Shown one piece after another: positions 45,079 through 57,730 of a stretch of DNA of 64,000 nucleotides. Position 1 is the first letter of the stretch, and each line of letters starts with the position of its first letter. The position numbers were made by a program, and so were the translations under genes. Under the pieces are notes generated by a model, which had not been told where the DNA came from, searched no databases, and saw only the letters and a list, made by a program, of their open reading frames with translations. This stretch comes from Trichoplusia ni (lineage: Eukaryota; Arthropoda; Insecta; Lepidoptera; Noctuidae): contig NC_039484.1 of NCBI RefSeq assembly GCF_003590095.1, positions 62,001 through 126,000 of the forward strand, written 5' to 3'.

Positions 45079-45912
45079 GTATGCATGTAGAGAATAATGT
45101 GTTTCTTTTTTTAACTTCGATTGACTCAAAACTATACTTAAATTACTAGTTTTGAATGACCAGTTAGTTATAGGTTTGACACTTGACAAATATTTGTGTG
45201 GATCGAAAATAATGGCCAAGAAAATTATTGTAATTTTAATTAAATTTTCTAGTTGCAAGAAACGATTCAAAGGTTTGCCTTGAGGGCTATTAGTTTTCAA
45301 AATTTTAGCATATTATAACAAGTAAAATATTTTACATTATGTGTATGTTTTTACTTGATTTCCATTGTTGAAATAACGTTTCTTCTAAATCTTCATATAA
45401 ATTCTTTACTAAAATCCCACTGCATTTTTTAAACAACAACTGGATATTAAATACATCACTTACTATCTTATCAACTCGAACATTTACCTGCAAAAGAAAA
45501 TCGTGTTCAGTTAATAAAATTAATAAATTAAGCAAAAACAACGAAAGTAAGAACATTCTTGTATATAAAAAACAACGTCAATGCCCTCTGACCTTTCAAA
45601 TAGAAACTTTTTAATAAAAATTAAGTAAAAAAATTGCATACGAATGGTACAAAAGTAATACATTTTCTTAGAATTAATTATTCAAACGATCCTTACAAAC
45701 AAACGGGACTTTTAGAAGTAGTTAAACAACAAGTAAGCAAAACTATTTTAGCGGTAAACACAATTTGTTATTTTCTTAGTTGTGTATTTTTTTCTGACTA
45801 ATGCATATTTCTTCGGGCGATTTTATTTTCGTTTCAAACTTACAAAGTAACATACTTTCGTTTAAAAATAAGCAAAGAAGAAATCAAAAGCATTAACTTT
45901 TTTTCTAAAAAA

Positions 45913-46166
45913 TCTATAGTAATATATAAAGCTGAAGAGTTTGTTTGTTTGTTTGAACGCGCTAATCGCAGAAACTACTGGTCCTAATGAAAAAATTCTT
46001 TTTGTGTTGAATAGACCATTCATCAAGGAAGGCTTTAGGCTATAAACCATCACGCTGCGACTAATAGGAGCGAAAATACAATGGAAAATGTGAAAAAAAA
46101 CAGGGCAGTTATAAATCATAACCTATATCTTTTCACCACGGGGACGAAGTCGCGGGCAACAGCTAG
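45913..46166 (+). mobile_element. Helitron-like element, family A, copy 5
   Basis: Plus-strand full-length copy with A|TC and CTAG|T termini. The start reads TCTATAGTAATATATAAAG, one substitution from the common form. The antisense ORF across it is conserved only because the copies are related. Confidence 0.82.
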
Positions 46167-46730
46167 TAACGCATAAAAACCAACCTCAAAATAAAAAACA
46201 ATCAAAGCCGAAAATGTTTATCTATTAACCGAACACAATACAACCACTTATCTTAATACATAGTACCTATAGACAAAAACTTCATACAAAAAATGATGTT
46301 GAGTAAACACGATACCATACAAAGTCCCCCGCCCTCCCCCAATGATTCTTAATTAAACCGACTATTGTTGCACCTTGCAAGCAATTCATAACAAATGTCA
46401 AGCGTTAATAGCACAAGTTCTGAAAGAACTGTGGTCCAACTGAGTCGAGTTCCCCAGATAATTGGTTTTCACTTAGATTATAGAAAGATGGAATGTTCTG
46501 TTATTGATTTGTATTTAATAAACCTCTGAGGATGACTATAATATTGTTATTTTTTTCAGACCAACAAATCTTAAGTAAACCTTTTTAAGTTTTTTTCATT
46601 TTTTACTCTAAAAATCAAGAAAAAAAAATATGAAGTTTTCTGAATGTCTCCACATGGTATTTGATCGGTCTGTGGTTGAGTGAATTTCTATATTCAATCA
46701 AGTTGCCCCGTGTTTTAGAAGGCACATTGT

Positions 46731-46917
46731 GGAGCCTGGCTGTTATTTATACCACTTTGGCAATCGTTACGGGAAGTCTAGAGGGTCTGACAACCTGTCT
46801 CGCCAAGGGCGGTAGCCCCGTTGTTGCCCAGGTCGTTCTTTGTAAAACATTGGTACTTAGCTGCATCCGGTAAGACTGAAACTGAATAGTTGGGAAAATT
46901 CTAAACTGATGATGATG
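46731..46917 (-). repeat. SINE-like repeat, family X, copy 2
   Basis: Minus-strand copy with internal deletions: GGCAATCGTTACGGGAAGTC, TGTAAAACATTGGTACTTAG, CTGCATCCGG and AGTTGGGAAA. It accounts for the 70-codon ORF in this interval, which is not a gene. Confidence 0.6.
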
Positions 46918-48089
46918 GTAACATTTCTACATGAACTCTTTTATCCACGAAAACAACCTTAATTAAGAAAGTAAGTAAAGACTCAACCTTAACATTTCCA
47001 TTAACATTGTCTTGTAACCTGCATTTCCTCTGAACGTTACACAAACAGCCAAAGGGCACAATTTCCTAATTAATATAAAACAAACAGCGGTTTCATATAA
47101 CGCCATGAACGTGTTAATTAAATTATTTACTGCATACTGCGGTACTCGTTATACGTTTCGCTTATTAACGGCAAAATAAATACATTTATCAAAATATGTT
47201 TGCATTTATAATGATGAGTGAAATTGATATTGTAACTGAAATATCTTTGTGTATAGTTATAATTGGTTTGCTTACATAATAAACGCGGTAGTTTGCATCG
47301 CTTCCCGTGATCCCGTGGTCTTAGATTTTAATAATGACAGTTTTTTTACCTACACGTCATAAAGCTAACGAAACAACATAATTGAAATAAACGGACTATT
47401 TATCAGCATGTACCTCCCTGCAAAAAACACTCGTATCTACCAGCACGACTAGCCATAGCGAAATAACGTATTGAGTATTGAGCACTGTTAACAAAAATGG
47501 GTGAAACAAAAAATCAACTTTAGTAAGATAAATTTCTTAAAAATATTTATACCTACATGTATTTTACTACTTCGTTATTATATCTAAGTTCATAAAACAT
47601 TATTTTTCGAAACAAAAAATATTTCCAAAACCAACACTGACTCATTACTCTAACCACCAAAGTATCTTACCTTCCTATCCTACTTTCTATTATCTAAGTT
47701 GATCTTCAGTCTTCGAGTTGTCCGAAGTTAATTGAATGCATCGATGATGTTCTTTCATCTCGCCGTACCGTATTATTTCAAACATGGAAACTTAATGAAT
47801 GTAATTAAACTTGTATAAGTGCTAATTTGCCGGCTATTCATAAACGGACCGTAGTCTGAATCAATTATGGAAATGAATTCCTGAGCTGAAAGATTGTGGT
47901 ATTTTTAATATTTATTGCGTTTACGTTTCGCTCATGAGATTAACACAAAATTGTGTAAGGAATCCAATGAGATCAATAATAGATGCACAGATGTTTATTT
48001 ATCAGCTATGAACGAGTATTGCATTACTACTTTTATGGCAAGACTAGGGTATACAGGAATATGAACAAATGAAAATTATTAAAATGACA

Positions 48090-48282
48090 ATGAAAATATT
48101 TTTATAATAACTATCGTGAGACTGATTCATTATAAAATGATGTAATGGTTTCCTCACGCGTATTAATCGGGGTAGCCCGACTAGTTTCGGACTCAACCGG
48201 AGTCCTTAATCATGAAACTAGTCGGGCTACCCCGATAAATACGCGTGAGCAAACCGTTACATCATTTAATAATGAAAATATT
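48090..48282. repeat. Family P repeat in head-to-head palindromic form
   Basis: Two 63-nt arms (48126-48188 and 48214-48276) are inverted copies of the family P sequence with only a few mismatches. They flank a 25-nt centre that itself contains GGACTC/GGAGTCC. The 11-mer ATGAAAATATT borders both sides (48090-48100 and 48272-48282). Confidence 0.75.
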
Positions 48283-49483
48283 ATTTGTCTTAAATAACAA
48301 ATTCCTAATCATGTACCAAATGAATTCAAATTTTCCCGTATGGTTATAATCAATCATGATCCATTGAAACATTATTTATCTAGAACATATTAGAATGGGC
48401 ATTGCAAATGATTGAAATACTAAAACAAATTAACAAAATGTTTCATGTCATCAAACAAAGTCAACAGATGATATAAATGATCAGGAAATCAATTACCTAC
48501 AATTTGACACCCAATTCAATCCACGTCACATCAATGTGATCAAGCTTAATTCCGATTTTCCGATCGGAAAATACATTTAACCGTTTAACCCTTCCAAAAC
48601 AAACGAGTCAGATAATTAAAATATTATACGATGTACAAGTTTCATTTGCCCGGAACCCTGTAGGGGAAGTGACGCTAGCCCGCGATACAACGGAAATGGC
48701 GGCCATATTGTAAATGTAGCGCCATCTAGTATAATAATTATAGATCGGTTGTGGACATTATAATGTAACGTAGCATTCATTGCAGGGTGAAGACTGCTGA
48801 AATTTTTATAGTTCTGTGACTTTCAAAGTTGGTTTAGACGCATAATATATATTTTTAATAAGGCACGTCAGATTTTTATCTAAAACGGGATAGAGATATT
48901 GAATATTCCATGTCTTGTGCTGTTTTAGTTTTCACAAGGTAAATTTTCTTGAATATATCATTGTTGCGGAATTGTCTTTTAAGTGCATAATTTGTTAGAA
49001 GCTTTGTAAGATCATGCGAATTTAGCAACTTAGGAGTGAAGCGCCAAAAGTACCAAAATTTCATAAAATATTCGATCATCCTTGAAAAGTACTAACACTA
49101 CTAGTAATAGCACTAATAGTTTTAGAACAACAGCTAACAGAATGTCTGTTCCCAGATCAATACTAAGCTTCAATACAAAGACCAACCCATCTCATGTTCT
49201 TAATTAAACCTTGTGACGTCACTCGCATTTGTCTCGACAAATAATCTTCAGTTCATTACGATCCGTCATTACGTTGCCATGTGGGGCGTCACCTGTCCTT
49301 GCCTCCCCTGAATTTGAATTAACCGGAGCTTTTTCATTAGATAGTCCTGAATATTTATCGTGGGTTATGTTGACTTGTATAACTGGCGAAAGTTCCACAG
49401 GTTTTTTTTATGTGGGTAGTATTATTTTGTATCATCGTCCTAAGCAGTAAACGGTCGCGCGATTAAATGAATAAATAAATAGT

Positions 49484-49672
49484 AGATTTAAAAAATCTAA
49501 ATACCAATGTTTTTAATTGTCACTCCATTCAAATGACCACAATCAGCTTAACAGATCGAGTTTGAGCTAAAATTTTAGCATGCTAGCTTATCGGGAAGTG
49601 CCTCAAATTGAGTTACAAAAATCCAACCGGAACGACATACATACAAGAAAGTATAAAAATGTGGGGAAAAAA
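49484..49672 (+). repeat. Family Q repeat, copy 3
   Basis: It starts AGATTTAAAAAATCTAAATA and includes CATGCTAGCTTATCGGGAAG and AATCCAACCGGAACGACATA. It aligns with the 18.1 kb copy along its length. Confidence 0.65.
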
Positions 49673-51741
49673 TATATTTATGGCCACAAATACCTGTACG
49701 GTCAATAGTCATTTTGCCTTTATAAGCTTTCCATAATTAATCAGATTTAAAATAAAAATTACTTAATAATTAATGTATAAGAACTAATCTAGTCCCAAAA
49801 GGATGCTTCTCGGAATTTCAAGCTAGATATTTTGTGCAAACCCTTACCTATCTAATGATGAAACTACATTATACGCTATAAAGCGAACCTTGCCTTCATT
49901 TTCTCTATAAAATATCTTGTTCCATTGAACGCTTAAATTGTACGGCATCTGGAAACTGTATGAGGACTGCGCAATGAAGATAGCTTTTTTTCAATTCCAT
50001 AGGAAATTAATGTAGTTTTTGGGTTAACTCAAGGTACCTAAAGCGTTATAAATGCAATGCATCACTTATCTGCATGTGAAATGGAATGTGTAAATTAAGA
50101 GTATAATGTTATGTAGTTTTTTTGAACAAAATTGACATTGTATTTAAACATAGAATATTATAAAACTAGTAACAAACGAACAAAGATTTTCGCTACGAAA
50201 TGAAATCAACAGAATATCGAAATATGTCTATTGCCTACAGACATATCCACAATATTGAACGTCAGCTGACACAAAGTCCTCTTTAAATCAAGACAGTAAG
50301 ACTAAGCGAAACTCTAAAGCCCGACCCAAATGCAAAGAAAAGCGCTAACAATCATCTGAAGTAGCTTTCAGTGTGGCCCAGTTCGAATGTTCTCGAACGG
50401 CTCTGAACTAAGCCGTCAGCGATGGCTAAGTAAAGAGCCGGATATGTGGCCGAAATGTTGACTTGCATGACCCTTACTACGATTTAAAAGACGAAATTAT
50501 TTTTCAAGATATTATATAGGTGTAATTCCATTTGGTTAGTAGTATGCAACATATCGTATATTAATCTCAGCAGAAGCAGCCTAATAATGGACATAACGAC
50601 TTCATAACATATTTCATTCAGAGACATCAGTAAAGGTTTATAAAAGATCGAAATAAATAACTTCGGCAAAAATCTGTATTGGAAATAAAAACAACAAAAC
50701 TCTAGTTCGAAGACAAAATACAAAGCGCAAACAACATCCACATTTTTATCCAAGTAAATTCGATGACAACTCATACAAAAACGTTGTGAATATTGCATGA
50801 GAGCTCGCAGTAGAACACCGGCTTAGTCTCAAACGTAGCCGGGAATTTTATCTAGGTTACGTTCCCGTACTTTAAGTAATATGAGAAGTTTGAAAGAAAC
50901 TAATACGGCCGTCGAGACACGTGATATATCTCAGTTCACATTTTGTGTCTGTCCATTCCAAAGTTTTAAATTTTCGATATATTGGTCTTTGCTTTCAAAT
51001 TCTTTGGTCGAAAGTTTTGGATCTATCAATTTGAGTGGGCACTTTGAGAAATGGTTTGATGGATTTTTATGTTATGTCTTAAATTCAATATTTTAATGTC
51101 TCCGCAATGTGTAAGGTGTCGACGAGGTTATAATACACCAGAATACAAATAACAAACATACAGATTTCGCCACATAATTGTAAAAAAACACTTTAGAAAG
51201 AACAAAAGTAGGAAGCTAGAATTAACATTTAAACCAAATAGATTTTGTGTTAAATTGATTTATATATACTTTTTAGATAGCAAATTATAAATAATACATA
51301 AACATGACCATAAGAAGTAAAACTAATATGAAGCAGCGTACCTATAAGACCTACATTTCTTGAGAAAGACTTAAAATGAGACTTGAATAGAAGTTGGTAT
51401 TATTAAACTTTGCGAGCCGTGTATGTGAATATTAATGGTCTTTCAATGCTACCCCGAGACTTTGTCCTCCAGAACTGTGGAGACACTTGGGTATACATAA
51501 CGTGGTTAGGCATCTAGGTTATTTCTATTCAAGTTTACTCTTTTATTTATACTCCTTATACAAAAAAAAATATGGATAAAGGTGGGTTTAAGGCCTGTGG
51601 CATTCTCAACCAGTGAACCAAAGGGTGATGCAGAAAATAAGAAATAAGAAGTAGGTAGACAAGGCATTGGACTGCAGATTTTATTACTGATCAATTTTTC
51701 ATGCTGATCCAAACATAATACAGGAACTCAAGTGAGAATAA

Positions 51742-51942
51742 TCTATACTAATATATAAAGCTAAAGAGTTTTTTTTTGTTAAATAGACCATTCATCGAGG
51801 AAGGCTTTAGGCTATGAACCATCACACTGCGACTAATAGGAGCTATGATATAATGGAAAATGTGAAAAAAAACCGGGCAGATATACCTAAATCATAACTT
51901 ATATCTTCTAACCACGGGGACGAAGTCGCGGGCAACAGCTAG
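51742..51942 (+). mobile_element. Helitron-like element, family A, copy 6 (internal deletion)
   Basis: Plus-strand copy about 50 bp shorter than the others. The GTTT tract and the following GCGCTAAT...TTGAA segment are replaced by a T run. Both termini are intact. Confidence 0.78.
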
Positions 51943-53214
51943 TTCATAATATCATGGAACGAGTTTTTCACACGTAATTTTTGGGATTGCTACTAAGTAA
52001 TAAGTAGACCAGTTTCGGACTCAACAAGAGTATTTAATGCTGATAAATGTGCGTAAGCTGTCGCATCTTTGAATTATGATCAAAATAACAATGTGAAATG
52101 AAATATTAAAAAATCATACCAAAGATTGGACATTTCTGTTATCTTTATCCTCGTACTAATATTAAACACATCAGAGTCAGGTCCAAATTAATAAATGAAC
52201 CATGAAAGAGAAACCATCAAACCAATCTACGGATATACGCTGAACAAATATTAAATAAACATTTTCATTTGTTTAACTTTATCGACGGCAACAGTACAGC
52301 GATTGAATACGTCAGTTAATTCAGTTACCGGGTGCGAGCTAACTATTTCAACTCTTAACTAGATTGCCAGTGTTAACCTATTTATTTCCGAGTCCACTGT
52401 ACTTCCGACACCAATTTCGCTCTGTTCTGAATATTAATCATTTACATGAACTTTTTAATGTTTGATTTTTGAAGCATTTATGTGCGCGACTGTAGGTAGT
52501 TCAGTTTTTGTTTTATTTACATGTTAAAAGATTTTTTCTTCTCTCATTTTGCAGGCAGGTCCATCAAGGGTTGAATTTCTTGGAAGAAGCAAATTTTAAT
52601 TAGCTTTTTTATAAATCTGTAATTCTTAGTAGCCACCTTGATTCAGATAAAGCGTGGGTTGGCGTTTAATTATATCAGTATTTTTTTCTGTTCAGCCTAC
52701 AGCAATTTATATTTCTAATGAAATTATTGGAACTGTACTCATTTCTGTACAGATACAGAGGTATCACATAAATAAAACTCAAACTTCACAACACAACTCA
52801 CAGTAAGAAATTTCCACTAATTCTTGTTCTGAAAATACTTGTCCTAAAACAACAAAGTCCAAAGCCCTTACAAACATCCAATGTGACACTAAGAACATTT
52901 AGAGCGATCTAACAAAAACTATTTACTCTCAACACACTTGACGACAGACGATTTCGTCTAGACAAGAGAAAAATCTTGTTGTCTGCCAAAAATCTAGTAC
53001 ACTTAGCTCTAATTGGACACTAATGGCAGCAATTTCTACAAGACTGCCTTAGACTGTTGTTGTTGATAGAGTATGAATTGTACTTACTATTAAGGCGTTT
53101 ATAGTCGAATTATCAAACGGCTCAGGTTGTGGTTAAACGAAACGGGACAAAATAATATTGAGGCCTGATTTTTAGGATATTCTTTGAATTATACTTATAA
53201 TCATAAACGCATTA

Positions 53215-53257
53215 AAGCATTATTCATAAACGTCGAATACGTTCATGAATAATGCTT
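53215..53257. repeat. Hairpin with a 19-bp stem and 5-nt loop
   Basis: AAGCATTATTCATAAACGT (53215-53233) and ACGTTCATGAATAATGCTT (53239-53257) pair at 18 of 19 positions around CGAAT. It is probably the terminus pair of a small foldback element. Confidence 0.6.
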
Positions 53258-54560
53258 ATTTTTGTTCATTTTTTTTGGATCCGTAAGGGATATTTTTCGC
53301 CAATAGCGAAGGTGTCCGGAATGTTTGAATTGTAACATTGCCTCATTCATACTCCAACAAGTCAAATTAAAGCCGTTGTTCCAAAGACAAATATAATTCC
53401 AAATGTAAATATTAATTAAGTAATTCCACTTTCACTAAATGTTAAATATATATGTAGAAACCCTTGAATACCTTATGGAGGAGTGATAGAAACTCATCAT
53501 ACGGACATACATCTCTGAACTAACCGGGACAGAAATCAACAAGTAACATTTGAAGTATTCTCCTCTGAGACGGGATAAAGAGCGGGCAGTATTGACACTG
53601 GCTAAGATGGAGTTAATCCGTTTAGGGGCCCAATCACGACCGGCGGAGGGGCCACACAACCCGAGAACCTCATGAAAATGTATCAGAAAAATCAAGTAAC
53701 CGCTTGCACGTTCCTTGTTGTGTTGTGTGGTGTAAACTATAGAAGATCCTAGTTTTAGTATCTAGGGCTAAGTGTATGGTTGTAATAGAAGAAATGCTCC
53801 AGGAAAGAAGTGGCTCATGAATCGTCATAAATACGACCTATTTTATTTTCAGGAAATTTCCAAAAATCCATAACCAACTAATTCTAATATCAAATCAGAT
53901 GTATGCCAAAATTAACTATCAATAATAGTTATCAATTAATATAATATATCTTGAAACACTAACCAGTGTTGTCTAATAAATGCGAAAAAACAACATTCCG
54001 AATTTCTCATCTAATGCGATTAGATAAAAGCCCTCTCCGACTCAGAGATTTACAAAACATTTTACACCAACCAACAACACTGTACCCAAAATCCATCGAA
54101 TTAAAGCCCTTACCATCTAAATACCAAAAAACAAAAGAACCATCCAACAAACTAACTCCAAAATTTCTAAAGGCTTAAAGCTATTGTTCGAAATCACTGA
54201 GTACCACATGTTTGCACCACACAAAACCAGCATAAATATTCAGTGTGGAGCCAAGATCTCTTATTAATGAAAAAGGGTCGCGAGGTATTTTAATTTAACT
54301 ACGTGTTGAGGATCCGGTAGGATACTTACGAGGAGGGCGGTCTGGTCTAGCTGAAAATGTTCTAGGGGATAGTTGTTGTCGTGTTTACACGGTTTTTAGA
54401 GGTTAGGAGACTGGAAAATGGTGTTTTGTTGGTCTAGGTGTTGTCTTTTGTAGTTTCGATTTTTATAGGCGACAGCGTCAGTACACTGATTGAATTTCGA
54501 TAAAAAGACAGCGTATGTTGGGATCTGGCTGTAAATGGTTCCTGAGTACTAGTATTTTTT

Positions 54561-54660
54561 ATCTAGCCCCATTCATGTCTCACAGCTGGGCAAAGGCCTA
54601 AATCATTCCACAACTACCTATCCTGGGCCACTTGGAACCAGCCCACGCAAACCACGGACG
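54561..54660 (+). repeat. Fragment of the CTGGGCAAAGGCC moth repeat
   Basis: CCCATTCATGTCTCACAGCT followed by GGGCAAAGGCCTAAATC resembles a widespread lepidopteran repeat reading CCCACTGCTGGGCAAAGGCC. Only about 100 bp is recognisable. Confidence 0.5.
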
Positions 54661-57600
54661 TCTCTTTGTTACTATTAAAAGGACGTAGTCAAAAGTAATT
54701 GATGGTTAGATTTAAATCATTCACTTTCTACCATCAGTACTTCCAAGATACAATTTAAAACAAACAAAACGTCTACTAAAAGTGTAATCACAACCCATTG
54801 ACAAACAGCACTTTCCGGAACAACGCTATGTCCTCAACTTTTTAAGCACCCATAAACTGTTCTAACTTCGAAAAAAACAAAACACAGCTTTGTCTAACGC
54901 CTCCATTTAAGAACAAAACAACACGCATTCAATAAAAAAGTAGGAGATCTCGGTACAAAGATGTTCCGTATAAAATTTAAATAAGTTCTGAGTAAACGTC
55001 GCCTGGAAATGATTAACACGGAACGAGGGAGTATCTGATGTACTTTTGGCAAGGATTGGGTGTATCGCAGCGTGAGACACTTAGTATTTGCATAGAACAA
55101 TACTTAACGGCATGCTGATGATAATTTAGTCGGCTAGAATGATTAATTCGAAAACAGAAGTTGTAAATGGTTTAAAATATCATGTTAATGTGGAAAAAGA
55201 AATGTATAAGATGCTCTATTTGGATCATAAAAACTGACCCCCGTGTGATCTAAGAAAGCTTGTTTTGAATCCTGGTGTCTTCGACCTTTTCTATTTTCGG
55301 ACCCAATTTTTTGATGTGCGGTTTGTTTGTTTAAGAGAGAAAATTGCATTAAGTCCAACCTTTATAAATTGGGAAATCGATGAATTTTCTTCACCACACA
55401 GAAAAACCAATCAAACAACGAAGCTACAGCATTTCTAAACCAAAATTGTTAACAAAAGCCAGCATTTAGAGGGTATTAACTAAAAATAGAACAGTAATCT
55501 CTTGACGATTGTTGTAAACCAATAAGCACTCACTAAGCTAGCAATCTGCTTACGTTGAGGTACAATGAGACATTCGTGAACAGCCATTAGTCATTTGATC
55601 GTTACTGAACAATAGAGCAATAATTTCAGCTTTTTCTCCCTGAATTAGAGGAAAATCGTAAACTCAAATCGATGATAACCATGTTCAGTAAGTTCAGAAC
55701 TGTTTTACGAGTAAGAGTAGATTTTTATGGCTTACTGCATTCAAATATATTATTTCCCGCTGAAAAGAGGTGCAAAAAAGGATAACTTGGCTGGGGAAGG
55801 ACTGAAACTATTATTTTAATAACTTTTGTGAGGCGAAATATGGTTAAGGACTCCGGATGCTCCAAAATTAGTTCTCCCGTGAACCGTTTTTCCATAAATA
55901 ACTATATATATATATAACTTCTTGATTTTTATTTACCTGTGAGCCAAATAAATTTTAATTCATCAACAAAAATACACATTCAATTGACCAAATTTCAGTC
56001 TCATAAACCCCTACAGGGTACTGAGACAAAGCTTCGGCCGACCATCTTAACGTTTGAGCTATCAAACTAATGCCAGATATAAACCCGGTGTATACCAGTA
56101 GGTAGGGACAGTGCGCATCAACGACGCTGCCCCAACAATTACTAGGGTTAAGTGTTAACGCCGAAATACCGTGTTAAACGCCCTGTAGGGATACAAGCAA
56201 TGTACATTATCACCTATCGTATTTGACCCCTCAAACGTCATCTAAACACCCCGAACGCTTCTCTTTTACATGACATTTTAAGAGGCATGGAAGGTCAAGT
56301 TACAGTGGACGTCTTGTTGTCCTTACCAAATCTTAAGGTTCTACCTTTTAGATACACAGATCAAATAAATGTAGTTGTAAATTATTCAATTATGTATTCT
56401 ATTTTGTAGGCGTTAAGAGTTGTTTTTGATGGAAATAAGTGTATGAAATCTGTTTAATAGGGGTTTTAAGCGGTATTAATGCAAGCTAGTTATTTAGTGC
56501 TAGGATGATGTCATGGAAATTTATGGTCTACCTTAAAGAGAAGGCTACGCACATCCACAATTGTGTCTATTTGGTAAAGTAGAAAAAGATGAAGTTCAGC
56601 TTTAATAAGGGAATTATTTGAATACTACATTAGAATCTGTTGAAATTTCTAATACTTAGCTATAAATAAATTACAACAACGCCATTCAAACTAGCAAAGC
56701 TAGTATTATGAGCACTAGACAACTACTAAACAGACTTCTATATATTTCTAAATACATACGTAAAATAGATAAACATCACCCAGACACAGAACTGCTAATC
56801 ACATAAACATTTGTACCAGGTGGGAATCAAATCCGAAAAACATAGAATTCCCAAAAAGTATCTACTCACAGAAACATGTCGACGAAGACGCAATAGGCAT
56901 AAAATCTATTCAAAATCAAAGCCAAACCAAAGGAGTCCCCTTAAATACTTAGATGATATCAACCAATGATTCCGTTTCATTGCCAAAATACCGTTTATAC
57001 CTAAATTAACCTTGTGAGCGAACCGTCTCTAGATTCCCCCGGTAAATTTCGTCTTGGACAATAATCCTGAGAATGCACTGTCGGCGTTATGAACAATCAC
57101 CATTAACTAACACACCTAGACCTCCGAAAACCTTCGAATATTACAACTAACCAGGCCATGGTATGCTAGACGTATTTCAATACCAAATCCTCAAGACCTT
57201 CCAAGACTCTCAAATTTTACAGCTGAACAGGTCAAGTTATACTGGACGTATCCAAATCCGCTATTAATATAGATTTTCGATTGGTCTGTCAATATGTAAC
57301 GGGCGTTTGGATTTCTGTTCCATTGGTTTAATGATTTCTATGATTTTACTTGTGGGAGCTTAATGGGATTAGATATGGTATCCTCGAAATAAATAGAAGC
57401 AGAAATAGCAGATTTTCTATTGGTCAATATTTCAGAAGTAATCTGTTTAAGCCAGTTTCATTTCTGTAGGTTATTTTCGTTAAAATTTTTACGCAGACAA
57501 CTTTTGAGCAATTTTTTTTTATGTTTGATTTTTAGTAATCAAACATTAATTAATCTTAGTCTTAGAATCTCAGATAATTTTTAGAACTTCGAGCACTAAA

Positions 57601-57681
57601 CTTTGAATACAATTCAGTTGATCAGATTACAATGAATATAAATTAATTTGTAGTATTTTTCTAAGTGTATTGATCAATGGC

Positions 57682-57730
57682 ATAAATAATATAATATAAT
57701 ATATATAAATATAATATAATATAAATAACA
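57682..57730. repeat. AATAT-type A+T satellite-like tract
   Basis: An irregular AATAT/ATATAA tract of about 49 bp made only of A and T, apparently expanded by slippage. Confidence 0.7.

Larger units (their letters stand above)
46918..51741. other. Noncoding DNA with family P and Q repeats
   Basis: Besides the listed repeats, TGACGTCA (a CRE) occurs at 49213-49220 just before a 73-codon ORF of unknown type. ATGGCGGCCAT and GCGCCATCTAG occur near 48.70-48.73 kb. Nested inverted repeats at 50381-50440 are described in the findings. Confidence 0.5.

Noticed and set aside
46661..46873. Plus-strand 70-codon ORF
   Set aside because: Most of it is the antisense of a SINE-like family X repeat.
49229..49450. 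73-codon plus ORF after an acceptor-like TAATCTTCAG and near a CRE
   Set aside because: The start codon is TTG, the translation is unlike any family I know, and no donor or partner exon was found.
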